Part shown: positions 19,525 through 31,581 of the stretch, piece after piece
Position numbering within the stretch: position 1 is the stretch's first letter
How the letters are laid out: every line of letters starts with the position of its first letter
Position numbers and translations under genes: made by a program
DNA from: Poecilobothrus nobilitatus
Lineage: Eukaryota > Arthropoda > Insecta > Diptera > Dolichopodidae
Length of the DNA: 64,000 nucleotides
Assembly (NCBI GenBank): GCA_947095535.1
Contig: OX352774.1
Span: 267,751,843-267,815,842 of the forward strand
Direction: 5' to 3'
Notes under the pieces: model-generated
What the model was told of the DNA's origin: nothing
The model's input: only the letters and a program-made list of their open reading frames with translations
The model's database searches: none

Positions 19525-22391
19525 CGCCAACTTTTCTATTAATTTTTGCAATATTCGTGGGCTTGCATCAAACTTTTCGTGGCCTTGCATCAAACTTTTG
19601 TGCCGTAGATGCCCATTTAATCTCTGAAAGACCAGCACTATTACCACTATGTGAAACTTAAGTCAGAGACGACAATATTAATTTTAATATTAACGGCTAC
19701 TCTTTAGTTTCACATTTTATCTCCTATAGAGGTGTCGCTTTATATATTCGCTCTGATGTAGCTTTTAACACCCTTCACAATCTAAGAGGCTCCAACCATA
19801 TTTTTCACTACATATGGATAAAACTCCGTGCTGAAAAGTCTACAATTTTTTTCCGTTTTTTATACAGATCTCCCCAATCAACCCAGACAGCCAATCCTGG
19901 AAAAATACCCAGATGCCGAGATTTTTGTTGCTGGCGATTTCAATGTAAATAACAAGAACTGGCTTCATTTTTCTAGTAACAATTCTCCAGAAGGCAAGCA
20001 AGTTGAACTATTTTCAAACCTCTTTCAACTTTCTTAACTTGTCAAGAACCCAACGAAGATTTCCGACCAAACCGTCCAAAACCAACATCTTTTGGACCTA
20101 TTTCTGACCAACAACTTAGAAAAATATATAGTTTCTGTTAACTCTCTAATCGGTAATTCCGATCATTGCCTTGTTAAAACATGTTTTTCTAAAAGTACAT
20201 CTTCCAGTTCGAGTATAGCTTCCAAAAGATTAGTCTGGCATTACAACCGGGCAAATTGGCGGCAGGGCCTTAACTCTTTTTTAAGAAGCTTTGACTGGTC
20301 GATGTACTATCGACAAAAAATGTTGATCTTTTTGCCAATGTCGTTAGTAATACAATAATGCTAGGTATGAAACTGTTTATACCTAGTTCGTATAAATCGG
20401 CCAAACAAAACACCAAGTCATGTTTTAACGACATTTGCAAAAAGGGCACCCAAAATAAAGAGGAAGTTTTCAAGCGGTACAAGGCTAATGCTTCGGAAGC
20501 ATCGTGCAGGAGCTATAAAGTGGCCAGAAACCATTGCAAGAAAATGATCAATCAGCAAAAGTTTCTGCACAACCAAAGGCTGAAATGGAAAATCCTCTAC
20601 CAGCCCAACTGCAATCGTTCGTTTTGGACATTTGCAAAATATGTCAAGCAGAACTTTTGTGCATCGTCATTTCCTCCGTTGATCGATAATAACGACTCTA
20701 TCATTTCAGATTCGGTTGGAAAAGCAAACTTATTTTCAAAACTTTTTGCATCAAATTCCACGCTTCCTCCTACATCTCAACCTCCACCTACGATTCCCGA
20801 AGTTGATCATTTGTGTAGATTTGGAAAAATCTACTTCAGGACCCGAGCTGTAGTGAAAGTTCTGAAGAATCTAAATGATAGAAAGTCTACTGGTCCCGAT
20901 GGAATCCCTGCGATGGTTCTGAAAAATATTGCTTTCTCTATTTCGAAACCACTGCGCAACCTTTTTTACCTATCATTTTCGACTGAGATAAATCCCAGTG
21001 AATGGAAGGCTGCTCATGTTTCACCAATTCCCAAAAAATGTGACAAAAGCGACCCCTCCAACTGTAGATCTATAGCTATAATTTCGATTAATTCCAAAGT
21101 TATGGAAACGATCATAAACCAAAAGCTTAGGAAACATCTCGATGATAATGGTATTTTGAATGATCTACAATATGGTTTTAGATGTAACCGATCCACTGGC
21201 GATCTTATGACATATCTTTGTGGAAAACTTAACAGCAGCATTCACTATTCTGGCGAATGTACTGTTGTTGCTCTTGATATTTCCAAAGCTTTTGATCGAG
21301 TTTGGCACGGTCCTCTTGTGAGCAAATGTCAAGCTATAGGTCTTGGAACTACTTTCTGTAAATGGATTCGAATCGCTGTGTTCGTATTCTAGTTGACGGT
21401 TACACGTCCGACAAATTCCAAAAAAATGCTGGCGTTCCACAAGGATCCGTCCTTGCCCCAACTCTCTTTTTAATGTTTATCAACGATCTCTTATTTACAA
21501 CCTTCAATCCAATCCACAGTTTCGCCGACGACAGCACTGTGGTTGCATCTTACGCATTTCGTAGCAAATCAGATGTCATAAAAACCGCCGTCAATGCAGA
21601 ACGGGTTACTATGTTCAGCACGGTGAACTATGATTTAGCCATAATTGCTAGCTGGGGTGCTTAGCAACAGAGTGGAGTTTAACACCGCCAAAACTCAATG
21701 TTGTCAGATCTCACTAAAAAAACGAATAGTAACTTTACTCTGTGCAACAATCAGAAAACCTAAGCATTTTAGGCATGCAGCTAATCAAAAAATGATATGG
21801 AATGATCATATTTTTGATATAGCAAAAAGTGCTGCTAAATGCTTAAGTTTTCTCTTTAGGTGCAAGACATATTTTTCATCCAAAGACTTGCTTAATATCT
21901 ATAAGGCTTATATACGACCCAAGATGGAGTACAATTCCCATATATGGGCTGGCGCCTCACTTACTTCATCAATTATTATTTATTACCTCAATCGAATTCA
22001 AAAACGCGCCATTCGTCTTATTGGAGACTCCGTTGAGGCTGCTAGTCTCATTTCTCTTTGCATTCGTTGCAATATTGGAGCTCTTTCTCATGCCTATTAT
22101 GTGGAACTTCCTAAATGGTACTCTATTGGTTATAGCAATTCGTTTGTTTTCAGAACTGCCAAAATGTGGAACCTATTACCATCCTCTGTGTTTCCAAAAG
22201 TTGACGATGTTTTGATTTACAATTTGCACAAATTCAAGACGAATCTTAACAAATTTATGATGCAATTACCGTCTCATTCCCCTTTATCTGCATTTATCCC
22301 TTCCGTATCCCATACAATTTAGTGTCAACTACTTTATAATAGAAAGGAACATATTCCTAGATTGAGATTATCGAATAAAAAAAAAAAAAAA
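19525..22391 (+). mobile_element. Non-LTR retrotransposon (LINE, Jockey/CR1-like), nearly full length of ORF2
   Basis: The endonuclease domain starts near 19525 and carries AGDFNVNNKNWL near 19927 and GNSDHCL near 20150. The reverse transcriptase has KSTGPDGIPAMVLKN near 20881, LQYGFR, VVALDISKAFDRVWH near 21265, GVPQGSVLAPTLFLMFIND near 21430 and catalytic F-A-D-D near 21524. A C-terminal domain follows (RPKMEYNSHIWAGAS; FRTAKMWNLLPSSVFP near 22150), stopping at 22322. A terminal A-run at 22378-22391 marks the 3' end. It is disabled by an in-frame stop at 20035, several frameshifts (around 19600-19830, 20358, 21380, 21660) and possibly lost ORF1. The catalytic residues are still intact. Confidence 0.9.
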
Positions 22392-23040
22392 TTGACTTAT
22401 TAACAATATGTCACTTGCATGAGCCGCAATGCACTATCACGAATAAGACAGAATTTAGACAGAATATTTAAATTTAAATATGTACCTGCAATATGCACTT
22501 AGTTTTAGGTAGGTATTCCATCAGCTAGATGGATAATATTGCATACTATGATCAACTGTAATCTAGAAAATGCAAAAAAGTTAATGATGACACAAAAAAC
22601 CGTGTATTCAGCCAAAGTATACGGTTCTGCGTGCAGAACGTTTTCTCTTCGTTTCATATTCTCTTTCCTGTAAACTAATTTATATTTATATAAATTGTGG
22701 AAATATTTTATATTGAGAGAAAGAGAATTATTCAAATAAAATTTTACTTTCTGAACTGAATTCATTTACTAATACAAACAGAAAACGTTTGTTGTTGCTT
22801 TTTTTTTCATTGTTTATAAATTTTTGGACTGCGCGTATTGTGAAAAAAAGCGGGAAAAAATTTAACTGCAAAATTTTTGTGGTGTTGAATATTGATAAAA
22901 GACAATATAACATTAAGTTTAACAATATTTTTGTTTATATTTGTTTACAAATTTAATATTATAAAAAAAGAAAAAGTGAATAAATATTTTTGGATTATAT
23001 TAAATATACAAGTAATGTCTTCATTGATAAAATCCTCCTA
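22392..23040. other. AT-rich DNA, no feature recognised
   Basis: Short open frames on the minus strand here are rich in Phe, Leu and Asn and show no family features. Confidence 0.5.
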
Positions 23041-23397
23041 CAGAGGAAGTAGGTGGTGAAGTGGCAGAGCAGCTGTCAAAATTGTCGATAGAAGCCGAAT
23101 TCACCACCATTGAATCGGAAATCAGCTCAAAAGAGATGGTTAATGCAGTAGAGCTTGAGGACATCCACTCGATGAACTTCTTCACGGAAGCATCAGAGCA
23201 GAGATCTTAGTTAGCTGAGATGGATGCGGCAACCCTGGAGGGCCTGGAGGAGTTTACTCCAGAGTCGGGAAAATCAAGAATAGGAGGGGTGAAATTAAAA
23301 CCCCACCCAGCACGACGAGTAGCCACTGCACGCATTAACAAGCTTGTGACGAAAATAATCCAAGCAAATACGCACAGAAGCATAACCGCTACATTAT
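23041..23397 (+). pseudogene. Unrecognised acidic reading frame with one stop
   Basis: About 118 codons are open from 23041 (EEVGGEVAEQLSKLSIEAEF start) to a TAA near 23397, broken by a single TAG near 23208. Base composition is much closer to 50% GC than the flanks. The first two thirds are acidic; the end is basic (KLKPHPARRVATARINKL). This layout resembles the start of a retrotransposon gag/ORF1, but no zinc knuckle is present and I cannot name a family. Confidence 0.45.
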
Positions 23398-23399
23398 AA

Positions 23400-25989
23400 G
23401 GTAACCAAGAAAAAGGTAATTAAGAAAAATTATTAACACAAATAAAAATATAATGTTGTAGCTTTATAGTTCTCAATTAATTATTATAATAGTTCTCTTA
23501 GCTAATGTCTTAGCTATATGAACATAACTGAGATAATTTCTGAATCTTCTTATATTATATTATAGTTATTTGTTTTATTATTCTAATATCTCTAGCAAAG
23601 TTAACCGTTAAAATTTTTTAGAAGTTGTACTTTTATTAATCTGGACTTTATTATACATATTCGTTTCTGTTATAGCTGTTTTCAAATTAAGTGGTACCTA
23701 TATTTAAAAAAGAATTGTATCAAAAATACATTGAAACCATTAAAAAACTTTTGTAGTTTTTAGTTTTATATGAAGTAGAAAAATGAGAAAAGGATGGTTA
23801 AAATTGTATTATTATTTGCGCAATTTTTTGAAAAGTGATATCTGTATATAAAATACTCTTTTTAACATTCATTCAATTTTTAACTAATATAGTCCTTTAA
23901 CAGTGCTGCGAAATAAGAAAAATAATTCTCATTACTTTTTATGATTAGAAAAACTATTCAACAGAATTTTTCTATATCTAGTACGGTTCAAATTTTATAC
24001 AACGCTATAATATCAATCTCAATAATCCCAATAATAATTGAAAACGTGTTCTTGACATTACATATTGTATTCTCATATTTGTTGTAATATAAAGTAATTT
24101 TAAACGAGTAATGTCCATTGCTTGGAAATTGGCATAAGCCTATCCAGATTAGTACTCCCAAAATTTTTCCAATTTCTTCAAGACTTGTATATCGTATCAA
24201 GAACGATAACGACAATATATAGAAATTTGTTGTTAAATAACTTGCTCAGCGTAACTGTAAAATAAAAATCTTTTAGTTCATAATTTTCTAATAGAGTTTC
24301 TTGATTATCATCTTAATTGTTAGAAAGGTTGTTAACACAACTTTTTTCAAAATATTATTCTTCATGAGTATAAAACAAAAATATTTAAATATGAAAAAAA
24401 TTTAACATTATTATTAACTTAGAAAAAAATAACACAAATGTAAAAAATTCATATACATATAATTAAGTAATTCTAAGTGTAGTTCCTGTTTGGCTTATTA
24501 TTTATGAATATGAAAATGTTTTCTGTAGTATAAAACTAATTTTTAATGCATTAAAAAGCACTTCTGTTAAAACATAAAGAAAAAATATATATTTATGTAT
24601 GAGATAACATAATATAAATTAAATTTAGATTACTACAAAGACTAAAAATATAAATAAAAAGCAAAACTGTATCAGAAAATATACGAAAACAGCAACGGAG
24701 TACAGCAGAAGCCAACGAAAAAATAATGACACTTAACATAACTAATTAGATTAAAGCGCTTAATAAATTTTCAACTTCAAATATATATAATACAAATTGA
24801 AAATAACAAAACAAAATAAAAAAGGTTTTTAGAGCAGCATTTTTGAAAAAGACAATTAAAATATTTTAGAATTGACTATTTTTTTTGATAGATAATTTTT
24901 AAATTCTTTGAGAATTGTATATGAAACAAAAAAATATGTAAAAAATGATGAGTTACTGGGATTAATTTTAAAGAAACCTTATATATAATTATTCTTAATT
25001 AAGTCGTTACACACATAAAAATATAATTTCCAACTTAATTTTTGGTATTACTTTTAACAAATATGCACAGTTGACCAAGTTACAGGTCAATAATGTTTGT
25101 TTGAAAATAGTAAATTTTCAATTTTTGACCGCTAATAGCTCCTAAAGTAGGAATAACACCTGAAATATCTTATGTTGATTCTTAATAATCATTTTTCTTT
25201 AAAAAATTGAATGTTCTGGTTAAAAGCGTTCGGGATATAGGATGAAAATTTAAATGCCAAATTATAAAAAATTACATAATTATTCTTAATTAAATTGATT
25301 TATAAAGCTTAAAAACATTCTTGTCGTTTTATGTTTGTAGAATGAAAAAATATTAAACAGAACTTGACAGTGCGTAAAGTAGCTTTTTTACGCTCATAGC
25401 ATTAAGTGTTACTTCAACTGGTTTCAACGCTTGGCTATCGATTATAGTAATCATATTTAGAAATTATATCTATACTGTATACATTATAGCTATGTATATT
25501 TTATGTTTTATAATGGAACACATACAACACTTTAAAGTTAATGCGTTTAATCGAAGTAACAGGAATTTAATACGATACGAATGTAATACGGTAGAAAATA
25601 TTTTGGTGCTTTGATGTCGTCGAGCCTCGAGTGCCCGAAAATTTTCCAAACCATCGAGCCCCAAACTCAAGCCTAGACTTGTCCCAAATCCTACACTGCG
25701 TAATGTGTAGGACTACATAAAATATTATTCCACAAAATTAATATTTTTATGAGGTGTATCCATAGTTAAAATTGCATAGTTCCGTAAACGATGTAAAAGT
25801 TTTATAAACATGGGCACATTTTAAGTTCTTTTACATATTAATCAGTAAAGTAGATGAAATGTTATTAAAAGAATCTCAAATTCAACAAAACAAGATTGTT
25901 TGATATTAACAAATAACAATTTTTTACCCTAGAAAGTTAATTGATAAAATACTGTTTAAAAACATTTTATATAACTTACATAATTTTAG
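23400..25989. other. AT-rich DNA, probably intron of the calcium-binding protein gene
   Basis: No exons could be recognised by eye. An acceptor at 25989 implies that an upstream exon exists, so at least the right part is intronic if the gene is real. Confidence 0.4.
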
Positions 25990-26465
25990 GATGGCAAAAT
26001 TACAACTGATGAATTTAAAGATGCTGTAAAACGCACCTGCATGGGGAAGAAATATGATGAATTTCCTCAAGTAAGTTGGGTTTTGTCATAATTTTTCAAT
26101 GAAAAAATTAATATTATTTATAAATTAAGGCAATGAAAGCTTTCATTGAAGCAACATTCAAGATGATTGACTTGAACGGGGATGGAGTTCTTAGCAATGA
26201 TGAGTTTTATTACAACTGCATTACTCGTATTGTTACTGATGATGTTACTAGCATAGATGAAGCTTATAACAATTTATTAAATGTAAGTCCTTTTAATATA
26301 TTTGATATTTCATTTTTCTTGATATGTTTTTTATTATTTAAGGATGATGACAGAAAAAAAGGTGGCTGAACACTTGCCAGATATAAGGAGCTTTATGCTC
26401 AGTATTTAGGTAATCCAGATGATAAACATCAATCTATTTATCTTTTCGGACCCTTAGATGGGTAA
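25990..26465 (+). pseudogene. Sarcoplasmic calcium-binding protein, 3' exons, with in-frame TGA
   Basis: EF-hand calcium-buffering protein of the invertebrate sarcoplasmic calcium-binding family, which acts in muscle cytosol. Three exons are visible: 25990-26070 (DGKITTDEFKDAVKRTCMGK), 26130-26282 and 26343-26465. All have correct gt/ag borders and exon lengths of 81 and 153 keep the frame. The second exon has a canonical EF loop D-L-N-G-D-G-V-L-S-N-D-E; the first holds the second half of another. The last exon ends in the family's typical tail (ARYKELYAQYLGNP near 26376; YLFGPLDG before TAA at 26463), but codon 26367-26369 is TGA between Gly-Gly and Thr-Leu-Ala-Arg. A T-to-G change in a TTA would do this. 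Upstream exons with the start codon were not found. It may be a pseudogene, a recently broken duplicate, a readthrough case or an assembly error. Confidence 0.85.
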
Positions 26466-26920
26466 ATTTGTATAGTGTTATACTTTTATACTTTTATTTT
26501 GAAACTTCCTTATTGAATTTATGCAAATCAATATGAATTTTTAATTATATTAAATAAATAAAAAAAAAATTAAATCATTCTTTAAAAATAATTTTAAAAA
26601 ATACTGTATACAGCTTCCTTTTACAATTTTCAAACATGTTCACATATATGTAATATTTTTTTTATAAATAATAACATCACAATGTACATATATAATGAAT
26701 ACTAACTATATTAAAAAAATATATATCAATAAATAAAGCTATTACATGTATATAAGTTATGTTTTATTTCAATTTTTACTTAATTTAAAATATAAATTAA
26801 CCGCTTTGAAATATAAATAGGAAACATAAAATTCTAGCATTCAACTAGAGTAATAGTTCTTGAGATAAATAAGCGAATCTTATGCAAGCTCATGTCCACT
26901 GACACACATATTTAAACGAT
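26466..26920. other. 3' flank, AT-rich
   Basis: Possible polyadenylation signals aataaa occur near 26557 and 26731. Nothing else is seen. Confidence 0.4.
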
Positions 26921-26924
26921 ATAA

Positions 26925-27521
26925 ACAAAGGTGGATGAATAGAATCCTGATTGAAATTAGGAAAAAAGTTAGAAAACTGTTCAGTAAAGCAATGAGCACT
27001 AAAACGAAACGCATTGGATGGAATATAGGAAAGCAGTCAAAAATTTCAAAAAGAAGTGCAGATACGAAAAAAAAAGGCTCTGGAGAGAATTCAAAGAGCA
27101 AATAGAAAAAGTTAGCGATGCCTCTAGATTGAGGAAAATCCTCTCTAAAGGCCACACGCAACAGGAACTACTAGAGAGACAAGACGGTATCATGTCATCA
27201 AGCATGGAAGAATCTCTTGAAATACTACTGTCAAAAAACTTTCCCCAAAACGAAACGTTCGTAAAGCCTAGGGAAAGGGATGATTCAGAACAAAGAGCAG
27301 CAAGAACAGACGAGATTACGGCTAGAGTCGATTAAATCGTTACGGATAAGCAGTTATCCTGGGCATTTTATTCTTTTGAACAATATAAGCTCCGAGGGCC
27401 AGATAACGTTCATCCGATTCAACTCCAAGAAGGGCTTGGAATCCTAAGAACACGATTAAACGTAATTTACAAAGCCTGCCTAAGGCTAGGCTACACGCCG
27501 AAAATAAGAAGGGAGTCCAAA
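26925..27521 (+). pseudogene. LINE fragment (I/R1-like), linker and start of reverse transcriptase
   Basis: An open stretch at 27018-27335 (EYRKAVKNFKKKCRYEKKRL; WREFKEQIEKVSDASRLRKI) resembles the linker between endonuclease and reverse transcriptase in RNase H-bearing LINEs. It continues past a stop as SSEGQ/RGPDNVHPIQLQEGL (frameshift near 27385) and YKACLRLGYTPKIRRESKV. The following finger segment is displaced to 27845-28010, beyond an inverted-repeat arm. A TIR-bearing element has apparently inserted or rearranged here. Confidence 0.75.
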
Positions 27522-27525
27522 GTGA

Positions 27526-27804
27526 ATGTTAATGGTAATAAAAACAAAAAAAAACTAGCATTTTAAAAATGAAAAAAAAAGAAACTAACATGCAAGGTAG
27601 ATTGCAAATGGCAGACTAATCATGCAGACTATGAGAATTTACCATGCTCGCGTAAAGTCTGGTTCCCAGTGTTAATTTGTTAACACTAATATAGAACAGC
27701 TCAGACCTTACGTTAGTCTCTCTTATCATACGCGGAACAGGCTCAAATTTGCCGTAGTCTGTAGAATGGTGTGACACATTGACGGAAGCTCGATCGATCT
27801 CAAA
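27526..27804. repeat. Left arm of 279-bp inverted repeat
   Basis: Pairs with 28017-28295 in reverse complement over 279 bases with only about five mismatches (roughly 98% identity). Both arms encode the same 62-codon frame (MFEIDRASVNVSHHSTDYGK start), outward in one arm and inward in the other, and this frame is not recognised. Arms this similar in otherwise decayed DNA point to a recent event or gene conversion. Confidence 0.9.
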
Positions 27805-28016
27805 CATTTTTTATTTACATTCTTCCAAAATCAAATAAAACGTGCTACAGAAAATTCAACGCCTACAGACTGATAACTCTAATTTTTTTCCTCCTGGAAG
27901 GATTAGAAAAGATAGTAGAACTCAAGATAAGAAGTTAGACCCAAGGCTATCATGCTATCAACACGCACATATAAAGGGGGAAGCGAACAAATAAGATATA
28001 GAAGAAATCTGAATAA
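27805..28016 (+). pseudogene. LINE reverse transcriptase fragment between inverted-repeat arms
   Basis: A frame reading YRLITLIFFLLEGLEKIVELKIRS then TQGYHAINTHI.RGKRTN corresponds to the 'FRPI.LTSFLLKTLEK' and 'HPNQHAY..G.ST' blocks of LINE reverse transcriptase. It fits directly after the fragment ending near 27515. The two pieces were probably contiguous before the left arm arrived. Confidence 0.6.
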
Positions 28017-28295
28017 TTTGAGATCGATCGAGCTTCCGTCAATGTGTCACACCATTCTACAGATTACGGCAAATTTGAGCCCGTTCCGCGTATGTTAAGA
28101 GAGACTAACGTAAGGTCTGAGCTGTTCTATATTAGTGTTAACAAATTAACACTGGGAACCAGACTTTACGCGAGCATGGTAAATTCTCATAGTCTGCATG
28201 ATTAGTCTGTCATTTGCAATCTACCTTGCATGTTAGTTTCTTTTTTTTTCGTTTTTAAAATGCTAGTTTTTTTTTGTTTTTATTACCATTAACAT
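28017..28295. repeat. Right arm of 279-bp inverted repeat
   Basis: See the left arm at 27526-27804. Starts tttgagatcgatcg and ends attaccattaacat. No convincing target duplication flanks the pair. Confidence 0.9.
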
Positions 28296-28544
28296 CATTA
28301 CTATCATTAATTAGTAGTTACTAACAGTGGTAATGACCAATTTAAGAATTAAGTTTTTCTAATAAATATGTATCATCATTTACTAACTTACTAATATACC
28401 AACCCTTGTAAATGATGACTTTCCAGTTACTTGTGATAGTTCACTAAATGAACAACATAACTGATGTTTGGTTTAAGCAAATGTGTGATACAAAAAAAAA
28501 AATCATAAACAAAATAATATTTCAATTTATATCAACAACTTGCG

Positions 28545-29640
28545 GGTTTGATAAATTTTAATTCGGATTCCAGAGTGGCAGTATCACGGACGCAGCCTTA
28601 ACTAACATATTAAGCTATATTTACAATCATCTGGATGTAAAAAATTATGTAGTCGCGGTGTCAATCGACATGAAGAAGTCATTTGATACTGTTGTACATC
28701 GAATTTTGCTTTCTAGATTAGAGGAGTTGGACATGAACAGCAAGTAAGCTAATTGTAAGCTACAGACCAATGAGCTAGTAAGCTAATTGCATAAGACACC
28801 AGTGAGAACCAAGTCCGAAAACGCTGTCAGTGGTGTTCCACAATGGTCGATATTTGGTTAAACTTTGTATCTCCTGTTCATCCAAAATCTAATGAATTTG
28901 GCAGTTCGAGCAGCTTGTACCAGTTTCGCGAATAACACTAGTCTAGTATATCACGCGTCAAACGAAATTACATTGAAGCGAATTATCAATAATAACCTAA
29001 TAAATTTCTCTAACTGGGCTATAGGAAATAAATTATCAGTCAACGAATCAATAATCAAATTTGATTTTTCAAAAACAAAAACAAATCAAGCATCGATCGT
29101 CTTTTTGGAAAAAGTAAGGTTCATAAAGCATGTGGGGGTTGTCGTAGATAAAAAACTAAACTGGGACACCATGTTGATGGTGTAGTATCCAGGAGAGGTC
29201 CTCTCTTGGGTCATAAAAAGAAGCGGCGTTTCACTATCGACGAATTCAGTCAGCTTACTGATAAATGCCTAACAAGAAGACCAGTTTACAATGTTGGACG
29301 GAATGTGGGAAATTAACCTCGGTCCAACATTGTAAACTGGTTTTCTGTTCGCAGAGTTTACTCTACAACTGCGATCGGATTCTTACCAAGGCCATGAAGA
29401 CACTGTATGAATATGATAGGCGTTATAGTGCTTCACGGATGTATGAAGAGACAAACACATACAGGTTGAATATAATGATAGAGCTTGAAAATCTTAAATA
29501 TGTTTACTGCATCAATCGTACAAAAAACTATACCCAGCTTTACAACAGATCAAGTGTCTCAAACAGGATGATCAGATCAGATATGTTATTAGACTCACAC
29601 CTTACCTAGATACCTTAAGATGTTAGATTGTACAACAAAC
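28545..29640 (+). pseudogene. LINE reverse transcriptase fragment (Jockey/CR1-like) with destroyed catalytic motif
   Basis: Starts with FGFQSGSITDAALTNILSYI near 28561 and VVAVSIDMKKSFDTVVHRIL near 28651. After a disrupted stretch the palm motif reads F-A-N-N-T-S-L near 28924 where F-A-D-D-T is expected, so both catalytic Asp residues are Asn. The thumb (FIKHVGVVVDKKLNWD) and part of the C-terminal domain (YDRRYSASRMYEE) follow to about 29608. A 19-bp perfect inverted repeat interrupts it (29281-29340). Confidence 0.8.
29281..29340. repeat. Perfect 19-bp inverted repeat, 22-bp spacer
   Basis: ccagtttacaatgttggac at 29281-29299 is exactly complementary to 29322-29340. It lies inside the LINE fragment and is probably a local inverted duplication. 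Confidence 0.9.
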
Positions 29641-29955
29641 TGTCTAGTTAATATACGATCTAGTACATCTCAAGTTTTTAAAAAGTAGACCATCCACTAC
29701 ATAAGGGAAAATGTGAACTTTTATCAATCATATAATGGAGCTTGCTCATAAACGGCTACATTTATACATGTCTGTCACTTGTATAAATGCCTGTCATTTT
29801 TCTAGTAGTTAAATCTTTTGATTATTTTGCCATTTTTTAACAATTTCACGAAATTATTTAATCTTAAAAATAATTGTTTGAAAGTTTTTAATTAAATATC
29901 ATGACAATATTATGTAATTTTTGCTAATTAAATAACTCAGATCCGAAGTTTGTTG
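29641..29955. other. AT-rich DNA, no feature recognised
   Basis: No reading frame or repeat structure could be supported here. Confidence 0.5.
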
Positions 29956-29959
29956 GTTT

Positions 29960-30480
29960 TTTATTCTGATATTCGTCAAAAGCTCCTATGCAGTTGGGTA
30001 CGAAGAGACCGATTTGCGATTTCCACCCTATCTCGTTTTTTAGGAGGACTTATATAAAACACATGCAATTCCTTCCACAGTACATCGCATGTTTCTAGAA
30101 CAATTGTCCTTGCAATTTCTAAACCCACTCTAAAGTACATCCATATGTTAGAAACCTTAAAAGTACAATAACATACGTACTATATTGTTATACATAATTT
30201 TTGTTTTAGATTAATTGGTTGTTTATAAGAATACGTGGTTAAAGCAGGTTTTTCAATTCCAATATAGCTTTAAACTGTTCGTAATGCATTCGCGTGGGTC
30301 TGAATAATAACTTTGAATTCTTTGTTTTCAAAATATCTAATCCAGTATCTAAAAACCTTCATACCAAGATTTAAACAATTTTCTGGTTCCTCTTAGTTGA
30401 TTTGCCGTAAAAAATTTCAACAAGACCAAATCCTCAAACATATCTAATTCCTCATCCATATTAATAGGGATTAATAAAAC
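29960..30480 (-). pseudogene. PIF/Harbinger transposase relic 1
   Basis: Minus-strand frames give MDEELDMFEDLVLLKFFT near 30460, then, after a break, a segment FLRYGCTLEWVGLEIARTIV...CDVLWKELHVFYISPPKKRDRVEIANRSLRTQLHRSF (30175-29985). This follows the order of the HARBI1-type block 'FLA.G.SF..L...F.I....V..I..E.C.A.W..L......P....W..IA..F....Q.P'. The DDE catalytic residues are not in the surviving part. Confidence 0.55.
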
Positions 30481-31580
30481 TTAACAAAAATTTTGGTAAA
30501 AAATTTTGAGTTTATTTTTTCTGAAAACATATGAAATTGACATATTACATTTACAAAGGCTGACGTTTTATTTCGGCAAACGCCAACGTTATAACGTGAG
30601 ACGCTTATACGTCGTGCGTCGTACACCATTATTTAGGTTGACCAGTAATATATCTATTCTGAATATCTTAAGATAGGAAAACACCTAAGAAGGACCGAGA
30701 TCACTAGACTATTCTTTCCCATCTATTTGTAATAATTTATGGTTAAAAATGAGTAATTTCTTCTCAAATTTCAACTGTCATTACAACTTTTTGTAATTAA
30801 AAGGACGCGAAAAGATCAATAAACCGCTGACGTATCTACGACGTTTTTAATTTCAAAAATGTGTATCAGTTTTTACTCTTTTTTTACTAAATTAATGCAT
30901 TTTTTACATTAAAAAGTTCTATTTGCAAAAGTAGATACAATCTATTTTCTTTGTTTCACATCCAATGTGTATTAAAACGTATAAAAAAGCAGTGTGTAAG
31001 CCAGCGGTTTAGATAACACAAACTATTAACACAAAAGATAGCACAAACTATTTAGAATTATGACTTTCACCAAAATTTTAAAATTTCATATAATAAGAAA
31101 ATAACACACGTAAAAATATGTTACTGCAGTTAATGTTTATGTCTTACCAAAGAAAACTTACTATCCAAAAACCTGCTGGAGTTATGAAAAAAGAAATATA
31201 ATGACAAATTTGAATTTGACATAACCGTAAATTTAAAACTAAATTTAAAAGAAATATACTTTGATATTGACTTGCAAAGAAAAATCCTGTCGAATGGCGT
31301 TTTCAGATTGAAAAAATGTTAGATGGCGCTACATGAAAAAGTTGTTCTATAATCATTTTTTTTATGGAACCTACCCATATTTTCCTATAGGCCATACCTA
31401 CCCATAGTTACTCTATCTTTAACGGTATAGAAGACGCACGGACAGAGTGAAACTAATCGACACATTTATTTCAAAATTTTTTGAAAATGTGCTAAAAAGC
31501 AACACTATACATACATAACATATTTATATAATGTAATTTTAAAGGTAAAAAACCTAAACCAAAATAAATTTATCGATGAT
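30481..31580. other. AT-rich DNA, no feature recognised
   Basis: Contains short GC-richer bits (acgtcgtgcgtcgtacacc near 30605; gctgacgtatctacgacg near 30825) that may be remnants of small elements. No gene is seen. Confidence 0.4.
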
Positions 31581-31581
31581 G

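Noticed and set aside
26367..26369. TGA as selenocysteine codon
   Set aside because: This protein family has no selenocysteine, and no SECIS-like structure was evident in the A/T-rich 3' flank. Mutation, error or readthrough are simpler.
27616..27807. 63-codon minus-strand frame and its mirror in the right arm as genes
   Set aside because: They exist twice only because the inverted-repeat arms are copies; no start context, splice sites or family support a gene.
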